Shown here piece by piece: positions 1 to 4,906 of a DNA stretch of 5,472 nt (position 1 is the first letter of the stretch; each line of letters begins with the position of its first letter). The notes beneath the pieces are model-generated. The model searched no databases and was not told the DNA's origin. It was given only the letters and a program-made list of their open reading frames with translations. The position numbers and the translations under genes were made by a program. Origin of the DNA: Eubacteriales Family XIII. Incertae Sedis bacterium (lineage in GTDB: Bacteria > Bacillota > Clostridia > Peptostreptococcales > Anaerovoracaceae); assembly GCA_031263335.1 (NCBI GenBank), contig JAISGB010000047.1:1-5472 (forward strand), read 5' to 3'.

Positions 1-237
1 AAATCCCTGATCCCTCGGATTGCGGAAGGGGAATTGAAGTCGCATTTTCATAAAAAGAGCGGTTCAAGGCGGTTTGTTCGGGGTTGTTTCGACGGGCGCT
101 ATGTGACGTTGCCCGCCTCGCACGACAACGGGCAGATACATTCCCTGATCGGTTGCAATTGTTTTGTGGATATTCCGGCCGGAAGCGGATTTTTGGAGGA
201 GGGCGACAAGGTAAAGGTCGTGCGGTTGCCCGAATGA
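1..237 (+). CDS. moeA: Molybdopterin molybdenumtransferase MoeA, C-terminal end (5' truncated by window)
   Basis: The reading frame is open from base 1 to a TGA at 235-237, giving 78 residues of a protein that begins outside the window. MoeA inserts molybdate into adenylated molybdopterin (MPT-AMP), the last step of Moco synthesis, in the cytoplasm. The visible part resembles the MoeA C-terminal beta-barrel (domain IV): an RRFVRG segment, then a DGRY...LPASHDNGQIHSL segment, then a GCNCFVDIP strand and a final EEGDKVKVVRLPE. This is the usual pattern of a hydrophobic NCF strand followed by a G(D/E)xVxV strand. An internal TTG at 34 could be read as a start, but homology to domain IV continues upstream of it, so the gene is taken as cut by the window edge. 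It lies 51 bp upstream of moaC on the same strand, which fits one operon. The identification rests on this terminal domain only; the catalytic domain is not visible. Confidence 0.85.
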   Translation, partial: KSLIPRIAEGELKSHFHKKSGSRRFVRGCFDGRYVTLPASHDNGQIHSLIGCNCFVDIPAGSGFLEEGDKVKVVRLPE

Positions 238-278
238 GGGGCGGAACAGCGTGATCGTTGAATTGTCGCCTTATGAAC

Positions 279-282
279 GGAG
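279..282 (+). promoter_or_regulatory. Ribosome binding site supporting the TTG start of moaC
   Basis: A GGAG lies 6 bases before the TTG at 289. The moaC frame has a stop at 274-276, and the next in-frame ATG (334) would remove the conserved LTHID motif. The TTG with this Shine-Dalgarno is therefore the only start that gives a complete MoaC. Confidence 0.6.
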
Positions 283-288
283 CGAGCA

Positions 289-768
289 TTGGCAGATAAC
301 CTGACACATATCGACGCCGCAGGCAACGCCCTGATGGTGGATGTTTCCGAAAAACCCGAGACGAAACGCAAAGCTGTGGCGGCGGGGCGTATCGTGATGA
401 AGCCGGAGACCTTCGAACGGATCGCGGGCGGCACGGCTCCAAAGGGGGATGTTCTCGCCGTGGCGCGCGTGGCCGGCATCATGGCCGCGAAGCGTACACA
501 GGAACTGATCCCGCTCTGCCATCCGCTCATGACGGAAAAATGCACTGTGGATTTTATTCCGCACAGGGAAATATCCGCGATCGAGGCGCGATGCACGGTT
601 TTCGTGACCGGAAAGACGGGTGTGGAAATGGAGGCGCTGACCGGTGTTTCGATCGCATTGCTCACGATCTACGACATGTGCAAAGCGATGGATCGGGGGA
701 TGGAGATCGGGGACATCGCCCTCCTCGAGAAGCGCGGCGGAAAAAGCGGCGTCTATATAAAGGAATAG
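289..768 (+). CDS. moaC: Cyclic pyranopterin monophosphate synthase MoaC
   Basis: The product has 159 residues, the normal MoaC length. MoaC converts the MoaA product 3',8-cyclo-7,8-dihydro-GTP to cyclic pyranopterin monophosphate, completing the first stage of Moco synthesis. The sequence is canonical: N-terminal LTHID (5-9) and MVDVS (16-20), [13 protein letters not shown] (52-64), [14 protein letters not shown] (66-81), [12 protein letters not shown] (107-118), TIYDMCKA (126-133) and the C-terminal GGKSG (150-154). Counterparts of the E. coli active-site residues Lys51, His77, Glu112, Glu114, Asp128 and Lys131 are all present, as K52, H78, E113, E115, D129 and K132. The start is TTG, fixed by an upstream in-frame stop, the N-terminal homology and a GGAG. 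moaA begins 6 bp after the stop, so the two enzymes of this step are probably translated together. No sign of decay is seen. Confidence 0.97.
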   Translation: MADNLTHIDAAGNALMVDVSEKPETKRKAVAAGRIVMKPETFERIAGGTAPKGDVLAVARVAGIMAAKRTQELIPLCHPLMTEKCTVDFIPHREISAIEARCTVFVTGKTGVEMEALTGVSIALLTIYDMCKAMDRGMEIGDIALLEKRGGKSGVYIKE

Positions 769-774
769 CGGGTT

Positions 775-1740
775 ATGTTGGACGATATGGGGCGCGACAT
801 ACACTACCTCAGGCTTTCCATGACGGATCGTTGCAATCTGCGTTGCGCGTATTGTATGCCCGCGGGAGGCGTCGATCTGCTGTCCCACGCGGACATCCTG
901 ACCTTTGAGGAGATCGAACGGCTGTTGCGGCTCATGACGGGCTTGGGAATACGCCGTTTGAAGATCACGGGCGGGGAACCCTTGGTTCGTCGAGGGACGA
1001 TCGATCTGATGCGTCGCGCGGGGGATCTGCCGGGGATCGAGCAGATCACGCTCACCACCAACGGGGTCTTGCTCGAACAATACCTCGATGATATCGCAAC
1101 GATGGGCATCGGCGGGATCAACATCAGCATCGACACGTTGCGCCGCGACCGCTATGAGCGGCTCACGGGATTTGACGGCTTGGATCGCGTCCTTCGGTCG
1201 ATCGAGCGGGCGTCGGCGATCCTGCCCGTCAAACTTAACGTCGTTCCCGTCGGCGGCGTGAACGACGCGGAGCTTTGCTATCTCGCGGAGTTTGCGAGGG
1301 AAAAGGTCGTCGCCGTGCGCTTCATCGAATTGATGCCGGTGGGACACGCGAGCCGTTTCGGGCATATCGATACAGAGACGGTGAAGGCCATGATGGAGGC
1401 TCGTTTCGGGACGATGGAGCGGTGCGTCGATCGGATCGGGAACGGACCTGCGGTGTATGTTCGTCCGCATGGATTCAAGGGAAAGATCGGGTTCATCCAC
1501 GCGATGAGCGAGGCGTTCTGCGGCGCCTGCAATCGGGTGAGGCTCACGGCGGACGGTCGTTTTATGCCCTGTCTCGGCCAACCCGACTATACGGATCTGA
1601 AACAGCTTTTGCGCAGCGGCGCGACGGACGCGGAACTGACGAAGCGCATACGCCAAACCATCGCGGCAAAGCCGGCGCATCACGGATTTTTAAATGAGGC
1701 CAACCCCGCAAGCCGCGACATGAACGCGATAGGCGGTTAA
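775..1740 (+). CDS. moaA: GTP 3',8-cyclase MoaA (radical SAM)
   Basis: MoaA is the radical S-adenosylmethionine enzyme that converts GTP to 3',8-cyclo-7,8-dihydro-GTP, the substrate of MoaC. The 321 residues are near the usual length. The N-terminal radical SAM cluster motif is TDRCNLRCAYCMP, with C20, C24 and C27 in the MoaA CxxxCxxC spacing. ITGGEP (about 63-68) is the SAM-binding GGEP motif. VRFIELMPVG (about 181-190) is typical of MoaA. The C-terminal second [4Fe-4S] site is FCGACNRVRLTADGRFMPC, with C249, C252 and C266 in the CxxCx13C spacing that binds GTP. The protein ends in MNAIGG, keeping the double-glycine tail needed for activity. The ATG at 775 follows AAAGGA (759-764) by 10 bases and lies 6 bp after moaC. 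An 82-bp gap with no clear promoter or terminator follows. The assignment is firm. Confidence 0.97.
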   Translation: MLDDMGRDIHYLRLSMTDRCNLRCAYCMPAGGVDLLSHADILTFEEIERLLRLMTGLGIRRLKITGGEPLVRRGTIDLMRRAGDLPGIEQITLTTNGVLLEQYLDDIATMGIGGINISIDTLRRDRYERLTGFDGLDRVLRSIERASAILPVKLNVVPVGGVNDAELCYLAEFAREKVVAVRFIELMPVGHASRFGHIDTETVKAMMEARFGTMERCVDRIGNGPAVYVRPHGFKGKIGFIHAMSEAFCGACNRVRLTADGRFMPCLGQPDYTDLKQLLRSGATDAELTKRIRQTIAAKPAHHGFLNEANPASRDMNAIGG

Positions 1741-1805
1741 GGGTTCTTGAGGGAACAACGGTTGCCATGGAAAGGTTGGATACGACCGGATAGCGGAGAC
1801 GAAAC

Positions 1806-1812
1806 GGAAGGA
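1806..1812 (+). promoter_or_regulatory. Ribosome binding site of the MOSC gene
   Basis: GGAAGGA lies 10 bases before the ATG at 1823. It is at the end of the 82-bp moaA-MOSC gap, the longest gap within the operon. I saw no convincing sigma-A promoter or terminator in the rest of the gap; a TTGCCA at 1762-1767 has no good -10 partner. Confidence 0.5.
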
Positions 1813-1822
1813 ATGGTAAATT

Positions 1823-2275
1823 ATGGAAGTAAAGATCAGGGGTGAAGTCGTCGCCGTCTGTATGAGCGACGAAAAGGGCGTACCAAAGCGGAGCGTGGAT
1901 CGCGTCGTGTTGATCGAGGGGCCGGGGGTGGACGGCGACGCGCACGCCGGCAATTGGCATCGTCAGGTCAGCCTGCTTTCTTTCGATAAGGTGGAGGATT
2001 TTCGCGCGCGCGGAGCGGACGCGCCGGATGGGGCGTTCGGGGAAAACCTGCTCGTGCGCGGCATCGACTTTCGCACCTTGCCCGTCGGAACGCGTCTCGT
2101 ATGCGACGAAGCCTTGCTCGAGATCACGCAGATCGGAAAGGAATGCCACAGCGGTTGTTCGATCTTCCGTCAGATGGGCGATTGCATCATGCCGAGGGAG
2201 GGTGTGTTCGCGAAGGTGCTCCGAGGCGGGACGATCCGGGCCGGCGATGAGATGACGGAGGAGGGCGCGCAATGA
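1823..2275 (+). CDS. MOSC domain-containing protein (Moco-associated)
   Basis: This 150-residue protein is a stand-alone MOSC domain, a fold shared with the C-terminus of Moco sulfurases and with YiiM-type proteins. The features are VDGDAHAG (36-43) followed by RQVSLL (47-52), then FGENLLVRGIDF (72-83) with LPVGTRL (86-92), and LEITQIGKECHSGC (99-112) containing the family's conserved cysteine, here C108, with C112 close by. GVFAKVLRGG (127-136) and a GD near the end complete the domain. There is no signal peptide or membrane segment. Single-domain MOSC genes are commonly found inside Moco clusters of anaerobes beside mogA/moaB, and fusions of the two are known. A role in handling the cofactor or its sulfur is inferred, not shown. 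The last 4 bp overlap the start of mogA (ATGA), which implies translational coupling. Confidence 0.9.
   Translation: MEVKIRGEVVAVCMSDEKGVPKRSVDRVVLIEGPGVDGDAHAGNWHRQVSLLSFDKVEDFRARGADAPDGAFGENLLVRGIDFRTLPVGTRLVCDEALLEITQIGKECHSGCSIFRQMGDCIMPREGVFAKVLRGGTIRAGDEMTEEGAQ
2257..2265 (+). promoter_or_regulatory. Strong Shine-Dalgarno for mogA inside the MOSC gene
   Basis: GGAGGAGGG ends 6 bases before the mogA ATG at 2272 and lies within the MOSC coding sequence. With the ATGA overlap of the MOSC stop and the mogA start, it indicates re-initiation or coupling of translation between the two genes. Confidence 0.65.
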
Positions 2276-2781
2276 CGGAGGAAAAAAAGAACGGCTTTCG
2301 CGCCGCCGTGATCACGTCCAGCGATAAGGGATACGCCGGAGAACGGGAGGATGTCAGCGGCACTGTCGTCCGCGAAATGCTCGAGGCGCAGGGATATACC
2401 GTCGGGCGGTATGTCGTCCTGCCCGACGAGTTCGATCTGCTCAAAAAGGAGATGGCGGATATCTGCGACCGCAACGTCGCGGATCTGCTGATCACCACAG
2501 GCGGGACCGGGTTTTCGCCCCGTGACTGTACGCCGGAGGCGACGCTCGCCGTCGGTGAACGCGGGGTCCCGGGCATTCCCGAGGCCATGCGGCAGAACAG
2601 TCTGCGGATCACGGGTCGCGCCATGCTCAGCAGGGCGGTCAGCGTGATCCGGAAAAACACATTGATCATCAATCTGCCGGGCAGCCCCAAGTCGGTGCGG
2701 GAGAATTTGGCGTTCGTCTTGCCGGATCTGGCGCATGGTCTGGAGATGCTGACGGGGCGCGGCGGGGAGTGCGCTCGGTAG
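2272..2781 (+). CDS. mogA: Molybdopterin adenylyltransferase, MogA/MoaB family
   Basis: This enzyme adenylates molybdopterin to MPT-AMP using ATP, making the substrate on which MoeA acts. The 169 residues match the MogA/MoaB length and are a single MoCF-biosynthesis domain. It begins with AAVITSSDKGYAGEREDVSG (11-30). The conserved acidic turn VLPDE (49-53) follows, with D52 matching E. coli MogA Asp49. The MPT-binding loop is LLITTGGTGFSPRDCTPEAT (72-91), with D85 matching E. coli Asp82. INLPGSPKSVREN (133-145) is the second MPT-binding loop. Both acidic residues are kept, which favours an active enzyme over the structural MoaB forms, although MogA and MoaB cannot be fully separated by eye. 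The start overlaps the MOSC stop by 4 bp and is preceded by GGAGGAGGG. The next gene follows after 27 bp. Confidence 0.93.
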   Translation: MTEEKKNGFRAAVITSSDKGYAGEREDVSGTVVREMLEAQGYTVGRYVVLPDEFDLLKKEMADICDRNVADLLITTGGTGFSPRDCTPEATLAVGERGVPGIPEAMRQNSLRITGRAMLSRAVSVIRKNTLIINLPGSPKSVRENLAFVLPDLAHGLEMLTGRGGECAR

Positions 2782-2795
2782 ACGCTCGTCGCAAA

Positions 2796-2802
2796 GAGGA
2801 GA
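2796..2802 (+). promoter_or_regulatory. Ribosome binding site of the molybdopterin-binding protein gene
   Basis: GAGGAGA lies 6 bases before the ATG at 2809, in the 27-bp gap after mogA. It supports that start. Confidence 0.6.
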
Positions 2803-2808
2803 ATTACG

Positions 2809-3855
2809 ATGAAACTGATCAAGACCACAGAGGCCGTAGGGCATGTGCTCTGCCATGACATGACGCGCATCGTTCCGGGCGTCATTAAAGACGCTGTTTT
2901 TCGGAAAGGGCATGTGGTGACGCGAGAGGACATCCCGCTCCTGCTTGAGATGGGCAAGGAAAACCTCTACGTGTGGGAAAAGGATGAAAACGCCCTGCAT
3001 GAGGATGACGCGGCGAAGATCCTGTACGAGCTGTGCGCCGGCGCGCAACGCGTCCTGACGCCGACGCCCGTCAAGGAGGGGAAGATCAAGATAATCGCCG
3101 CCGAACCCGGATTGTTCAAGCTCGACAAGCGGCGCGCATACGATGTCAACGCGTTGGGCGAGATCATGATCGCGACGCGCCGGGGCAATTTCCCCGTGAA
3201 GAAGGACGACATCCTCGGCGCCGTGCGCGTCATCCCATTGGTGATCGATCGGGCAAAGATGGAACGGGCGAGGGCTGTGGCGGGCGAGACGCCGCTCATG
3301 AGGCTGTTGCCTTTCACGCTGAAACACGCGGCCGTCATCACGACGGGGAACGAGGTGTTCCTCGGCCGGATCAAGGACTCGTTCACGCCCGTCATCGAAC
3401 GCAAACTCGCGGAGTATGGCGTCGATATCTCGGAGCATGCGATCTTGGGGGACGATCCCGCCGCCGTCACGGAGTCCATCCGCGCGATGATCCAAAACGG
3501 CGCGGATCTCGTGATCTGCACCGGCGGCATGAGTGTGGACCCGGATGATCGTACGCCTTTGGCCATCAAGAACACGGGCGCGCGCATCGTGTCCTACGGC
3601 GCGCCGGTATCGCCGGGCGCCATGTTCCTGCTCTCCTATTTCGCGCAAGGCGAACGCAATATCCCCGTAGTGGGCCTGCCCGGTTGCGTCATGTACTGCG
3701 GCAGGACCATCTTCGACATCCTGTTGCCGCGCTTGCTCGCGAACGATCCCATCACCGAAGGGGACATCAGCGCGCTCGGCGACGGTGGCCTGTGTTTGGA
3801 ATGCGAGGTGTGTACCTATCCGAACTGCGGTTTCGGCCAAGGGGCGGATCGGTAG
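2809..3855 (+). CDS. Molybdopterin-binding protein with MoCF domain and C-terminal four-cysteine tail
   Basis: This 348-residue cytoplasmic protein belongs to the MoeA/CinA-like molybdopterin-binding proteins. Residues 1-165 form an N-terminal region unlike MoeA domains I-II; it begins with KTTEAVGHVLCHDMT and includes VFRKGHVV. A MoCF-biosynthesis fold follows. It shows AAVITTGNEVFLGRI (174-188), DSFTPVIERKLAEYG (190-204), the MPT-binding loop VICTGGMSVDPDDRTP (235-250) and the MoeA-like VVGLPGCVMY (287-296). D246 and D247 occupy the position of the conserved loop aspartate. The tail GLCLECEVCTYPNCGFG (327-343) holds C329, C332, C335 and C340 (Cx2Cx2Cx4C), which could bind a metal or an Fe-S cluster. 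Proteins of this layout occur in Moco and molybdenum-hydroxylase clusters of anaerobic Bacillota. It is the last gene of the operon. An exact role (carrying, inserting or delivering the cofactor) is inference; a second molybdate insertase is the main alternative. Confidence 0.8.
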   Translation: MKLIKTTEAVGHVLCHDMTRIVPGVIKDAVFRKGHVVTREDIPLLLEMGKENLYVWEKDENALHEDDAAKILYELCAGAQRVLTPTPVKEGKIKIIAAEPGLFKLDKRRAYDVNALGEIMIATRRGNFPVKKDDILGAVRVIPLVIDRAKMERARAVAGETPLMRLLPFTLKHAAVITTGNEVFLGRIKDSFTPVIERKLAEYGVDISEHAILGDDPAAVTESIRAMIQNGADLVICTGGMSVDPDDRTPLAIKNTGARIVSYGAPVSPGAMFLLSYFAQGERNIPVVGLPGCVMYCGRTIFDILLPRLLANDPITEGDISALGDGGLCLECEVCTYPNCGFGQGADR

Positions 3856-3874
3856 AAGGAACCGAAGGATCCGC
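3844..3874 (+). other. Hairpin over the stop codon of the last Moco gene
   Basis: GCGGATC (3844-3850) pairs with GATCCGC (3868-3874). GGT (3851-3853) can also pair with ACC (3861-3863), with a 4-base bulge (3864-3867) on the 3' side. The stem covers the stop codon at 3853-3855. There is no T-run after it, so it is not a standard intrinsic terminator. It may protect the mRNA end or attenuate read-through into the tRNA genes. Confidence 0.3.
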
Positions 3875-3888
3875 GTGAGAAAAATCCG

Positions 3889-3918
3889 TTGACAGCGTGG
3901 AACGCGCTATGGTAAGAT
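3889..3918 (+). promoter_or_regulatory. Sigma-A-type promoter of the tRNA cluster
   Basis: A perfect -35 box TTGACA (3889-3894) is followed by an 18-bp spacer and a -10 box TAAGAT (3913-3918, 4 of 6 matches to TATAAT). Transcription would start near 3925, about 25 bases before tRNA-Asn. Its place between the Moco operon and the first tRNA fits a strong promoter for stable RNA. Confidence 0.75.
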
Positions 3919-3948
3919 AAGTATCGGCTCATATGAAATGAGAGACGT

Positions 3949-4023
3949 TCCAAGGTAGCTCAATGGTAGAGTCCCCGGCTGTTAACCGGGTTGTTGTGGG
4001 TTCGAGTCCCACCCTTGGAGCCA
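3949..4023 (+). tRNA. tRNA-Asn(GTT)
   Basis: A full cloverleaf can be drawn. The acceptor TCCAAGG (3949-3955) pairs with CCTTGGA (4013-4019), and the discriminator G is followed by an encoded CCA (4021-4023). The D stem is GCTC/GAGT. The anticodon stem CCCGG/CCGGG closes the loop CTGTTAA with anticodon GTT at 3981-3983. The T stem GTGGG/CCCAC closes a TTCGAGT loop. It is the first gene of the cluster. Confidence 0.97.
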
Positions 4024-4065
4024 ATTGTTTGGGTGGTATGACCCTGCCCGAATAGCCGAATGTCC

Positions 4066-4141
4066 GGGCGTATAGCTCAGCCGGGAGAGCACATGCCTTA
4101 CAAGCATGGGGTCACAGGTTCAAGCCCTGTTACGCCCACCA
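4066..4141 (+). tRNA. tRNA-Val(TAC)
   Basis: The acceptor GGGCGTA (4066-4072) pairs perfectly with TACGCCC (4131-4137), followed by discriminator A and an encoded CCA. The D stem is GCTC/GAGC. The anticodon stem CATGC/GCATG closes CTTACAA, with anticodon TAC at 4099-4101, which reads valine GTA codons and probably GTN by wobble. The T arm ACAGG/CCTGT is complete. It lies 42 bp after tRNA-Asn and only 4 bp before tRNA-Asp. Confidence 0.97.
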
Positions 4142-4145
4142 ATGT

Positions 4146-4222
4146 GGCCCGGTGGTTCAGTTGGTTAGAATGCCGGCCTGTCACGCCGGAGGTCACGGGT
4201 TCAAGTCCCGTTCGGGTCGCCA
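4146..4222 (+). tRNA. tRNA-Asp(GTC)
   Basis: The acceptor GGCCCGG (4146-4152) pairs with TCGGGTC (4212-4218) using two G-T pairs; discriminator G and CCA follow. The D stem is GTTC/GAAT. The anticodon stem CCGGC/GCCGG closes CTGTCAC, with anticodon GTC at 4180-4182. The T stem CGGG/CCCG closes TTCAAGT. The 4-bp spacing to tRNA-Val implies one precursor transcript. Confidence 0.96.
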
Positions 4223-4259
4223 ACACATTGAATCGGCAGGGTCGTACGGCTAAACATAC

Positions 4260-4334
4260 GCCGGTGTGGCTCAATGGAAGAGCAGCTGATTTGTAATCAG
4301 CAGGTTGGGGGTTCGATTCCCTTCGCCGGCTCCA
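4260..4334 (+). tRNA. tRNA-Thr(TGT)
   Basis: The acceptor GCCGGTG (4260-4266) pairs with CGCCGGC (4324-4330), with one T-G pair; discriminator T and an encoded CCA follow. The D stem is GCTC/GAGC. The anticodon stem GCTGA/TCAGC closes TTTGTAA, with anticodon TGT at 4292-4294. The T stem GGGGG/CCCTT has two G-T pairs at its base. It is 37 bp after tRNA-Asp. Confidence 0.96.
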
Positions 4335-4352
4335 AGATCGAGAGCCATGCAA

Positions 4353-4414
4353 GGTTGGCCGGAACAAAGACCGGGCCCCAACCGGAGGGGTGTATTCAGC
4401 CCCAACCGGTGGGG
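4353..4414 (+). repeat. Tandem GC-rich hairpin repeat in the Thr-Tyr tRNA spacer
   Basis: GCCCCAACCGG followed by W and GGGG occurs twice, at 4375-4390 and 4399-4414, with a 24-base period. Each copy can fold as CCCC/GGGG around a 7-base loop. Just upstream, GGTTGGCCGG (4353-4362) can pair with CCGG (4371-4374) and CCAACC (4378-4383). That pairing would compete with the first repeat hairpin. There is no T-run and no coding potential. The function is unknown; RNA processing or partial termination within the tRNA precursor is possible. Confidence 0.6.
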
Positions 4415-4424
4415 CGCATAACAT

Positions 4425-4509
4425 GGTGGGATTCCCGAGTGGCTAAAGGGGGCGGACTGTAAATCCGTTAGCTCAGCTTTCGATGGTTCGAATCCATCTC
4501 CCACCACCA
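4425..4509 (+). tRNA. tRNA-Tyr(GTA)
   Basis: This is an 85-base class II tRNA with a long variable arm. The acceptor GGTGGGA (4425-4431) pairs perfectly with TCCCACC (4499-4505); discriminator A and an encoded CCA (4507-4509) follow. The anticodon stem GCGGA/TCCGT closes CTGTAAA, with anticodon GTA at 4459-4461. The T stem ATGG/CCAT closes TTCGAAT. The combination of a long variable arm and GTA identifies tyrosine. Confidence 0.96.
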
Positions 4510-4513
4510 ACGA

Positions 4514-4554
4514 TTACCTCGGCGCGGTTTCCCGTCATTGGGGCGCCGAGGTAA
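4514..4554 (+). other. 12-bp perfect hairpin after tRNA-Tyr, possible terminator or processing signal
   Basis: TTACCTCGGCGC (4514-4525) pairs perfectly with GCGCCGAGGTAA (4543-4554) around a 17-base loop. There is no T-run after the stem, so it is not a classical intrinsic terminator. Its place between the fifth tRNA and the next promoter suggests it ends or processes the first tRNA transcript. Confidence 0.45.
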
Positions 4555-4573
4555 CCGGATTCATCTGCAACGC

Positions 4574-4602
4574 TTGACGGAACGGCGTTTTGCGAATATA
4601 AT
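4574..4602 (+). promoter_or_regulatory. Near-consensus internal promoter before tRNA-Gly(GCC)
   Basis: TTGACG (4574-4579, 5 of 6) and a perfect TATAAT (4597-4602) are separated by the optimal 17 bp. Transcription would start near 4609, leaving only about five leader bases before tRNA-Gly(GCC) at 4614. This gives the glycine tRNA its own strong promoter. Confidence 0.85.
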
Positions 4603-4613
4603 GTCAATGATGT

Positions 4614-4688
4614 GCGGAAGTGGCTCAGGGGTAGAGCATCGCCTTGCCAAGGCGAGGGTCGCGAGTTCAAATCTCGTCTTCCGCTCCA
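4614..4688 (+). tRNA. tRNA-Gly(GCC)
   Basis: The acceptor GCGGAAG (4614-4620) pairs with CTTCCGC (4678-4684); discriminator T and an encoded CCA follow. The D stem is GCTC/GAGC. The anticodon stem TCGCC/GGCGA closes TTGCCAA, with anticodon GCC at 4646-4648. The T stem CGAG/CTCG closes TTCAAAT. It has its own promoter upstream and a terminator-like hairpin downstream. Confidence 0.97.
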
Positions 4689-4690
4689 TG

Positions 4691-4729
4691 AAACAAGAGG
4701 GAATATCATACGAGGATCCCTCTTGTTTT
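4691..4729 (+). terminator. Probable intrinsic terminator after tRNA-Gly(GCC)
   Basis: AAACAAGAGGGA (4691-4702) pairs perfectly with TCCCTCTTGTTT (4717-4728) around a 14-base loop. The CAAGAGGGA core is followed by TTTT (4726-4729), which gives a terminator shape 2 bases after the tRNA's CCA. It could end the glycine tRNA unit or let part of the transcription pass to the next tRNA. Confidence 0.6.
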
Positions 4730-4780
4730 GCAGAAAGGACGGATGCGAGACATTATAGCTGTTTCAGCTTCTGTTTTTTT

Positions 4781-4854
4781 GCGGATGTAGTTCAATGGTA
4801 GAACTTCAGCCTTCCAAGCTGATAGCGAGGGTTCGATTCCCTTCATCCGCTCCA
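4781..4854 (+). tRNA. tRNA-Gly(TCC)
   Basis: The acceptor GCGGATG (4781-4787) pairs with CATCCGC (4844-4850); discriminator T and an encoded CCA (4852-4854) follow. The D stem is GTTC/GAAC. The anticodon stem TCAGC/GCTGA closes CTTCCAA, with anticodon TCC at 4813-4815. The T stem closes TTCGATT. Only a weak promoter candidate precedes it: TTGCAG at 4728-4733, 17 bp, then CATTAT at 4751-4756. A seven-T run (4774-4780) abuts its 5' end, after a small AGCTG/CAGCT hairpin (4757-4769). It is the last tRNA before the recombinase. Confidence 0.97.
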
Positions 4855-4865
4855 TAGCGAATGTT

Positions 4866-4906
4866 CTTATGGGACTTGAGAAGTTCATCGCTTCTCAAGC
4901 CATAAG
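4866..4906. repeat. 16-bp interrupted palindrome at the recombinase 3' end
   Basis: CTTATGG (4866-4872) pairs with CCATAAG (4900-4906). CTTGAGAAG (4875-4883) pairs with CTTCTCAAG (4891-4899) around a 7-base loop, with only a GA bulge (4873-4874) between the two stems. The right arm contains the recombinase stop codon (4895-4897). No T-run follows on either strand, so a plain terminator is unlikely. It may be part of an element end, a recombinase binding site, or an mRNA 3'-end structure. Confidence 0.7.

Noticed and set aside
251..304. 17-codon GTG-started frame overlapping the moaC start
   Set aside because: It lacks a clear ribosome binding site at the right distance and any recognisable motif. 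It overlaps moaC in another frame and is too short to support.
271..1683. Long - strand open frame opposite moaC and moaA
   Set aside because: It is the complement of two well-supported genes in GC-rich DNA, has no recognisable motifs, and is rich in Arg, His, Asp and Ala, as expected of a shadow frame.
1741..1822. Possible promoter or Moco riboswitch before the MOSC gene
   Set aside because: TTGCCA at 1762-1767 has no good -10 box, and 82 bases are too few for the large Moco aptamer. No matching set of stems was seen.
2170..3840. 556-codon - strand open frame opposite mogA and the molybdopterin-binding gene
   Set aside because: It is antisense to two genes with clear motifs and operon spacing. 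Its composition is typical of an antisense GC-rich shadow.
4375..4414. Possible mini CRISPR array
   Set aside because: There are only two 16-base units with an 8-base gap, no spacers of normal length and no cas genes. It is better described as a hairpin repeat.
4060..4801. Several short open frames on both strands across the tRNA cluster
   Set aside because: Peptides such as GVTGSSPV, TRTGLEPVTSG and GEGNRTPNL are the familiar false translations of tRNA genes. The RNA structures explain the sequence.
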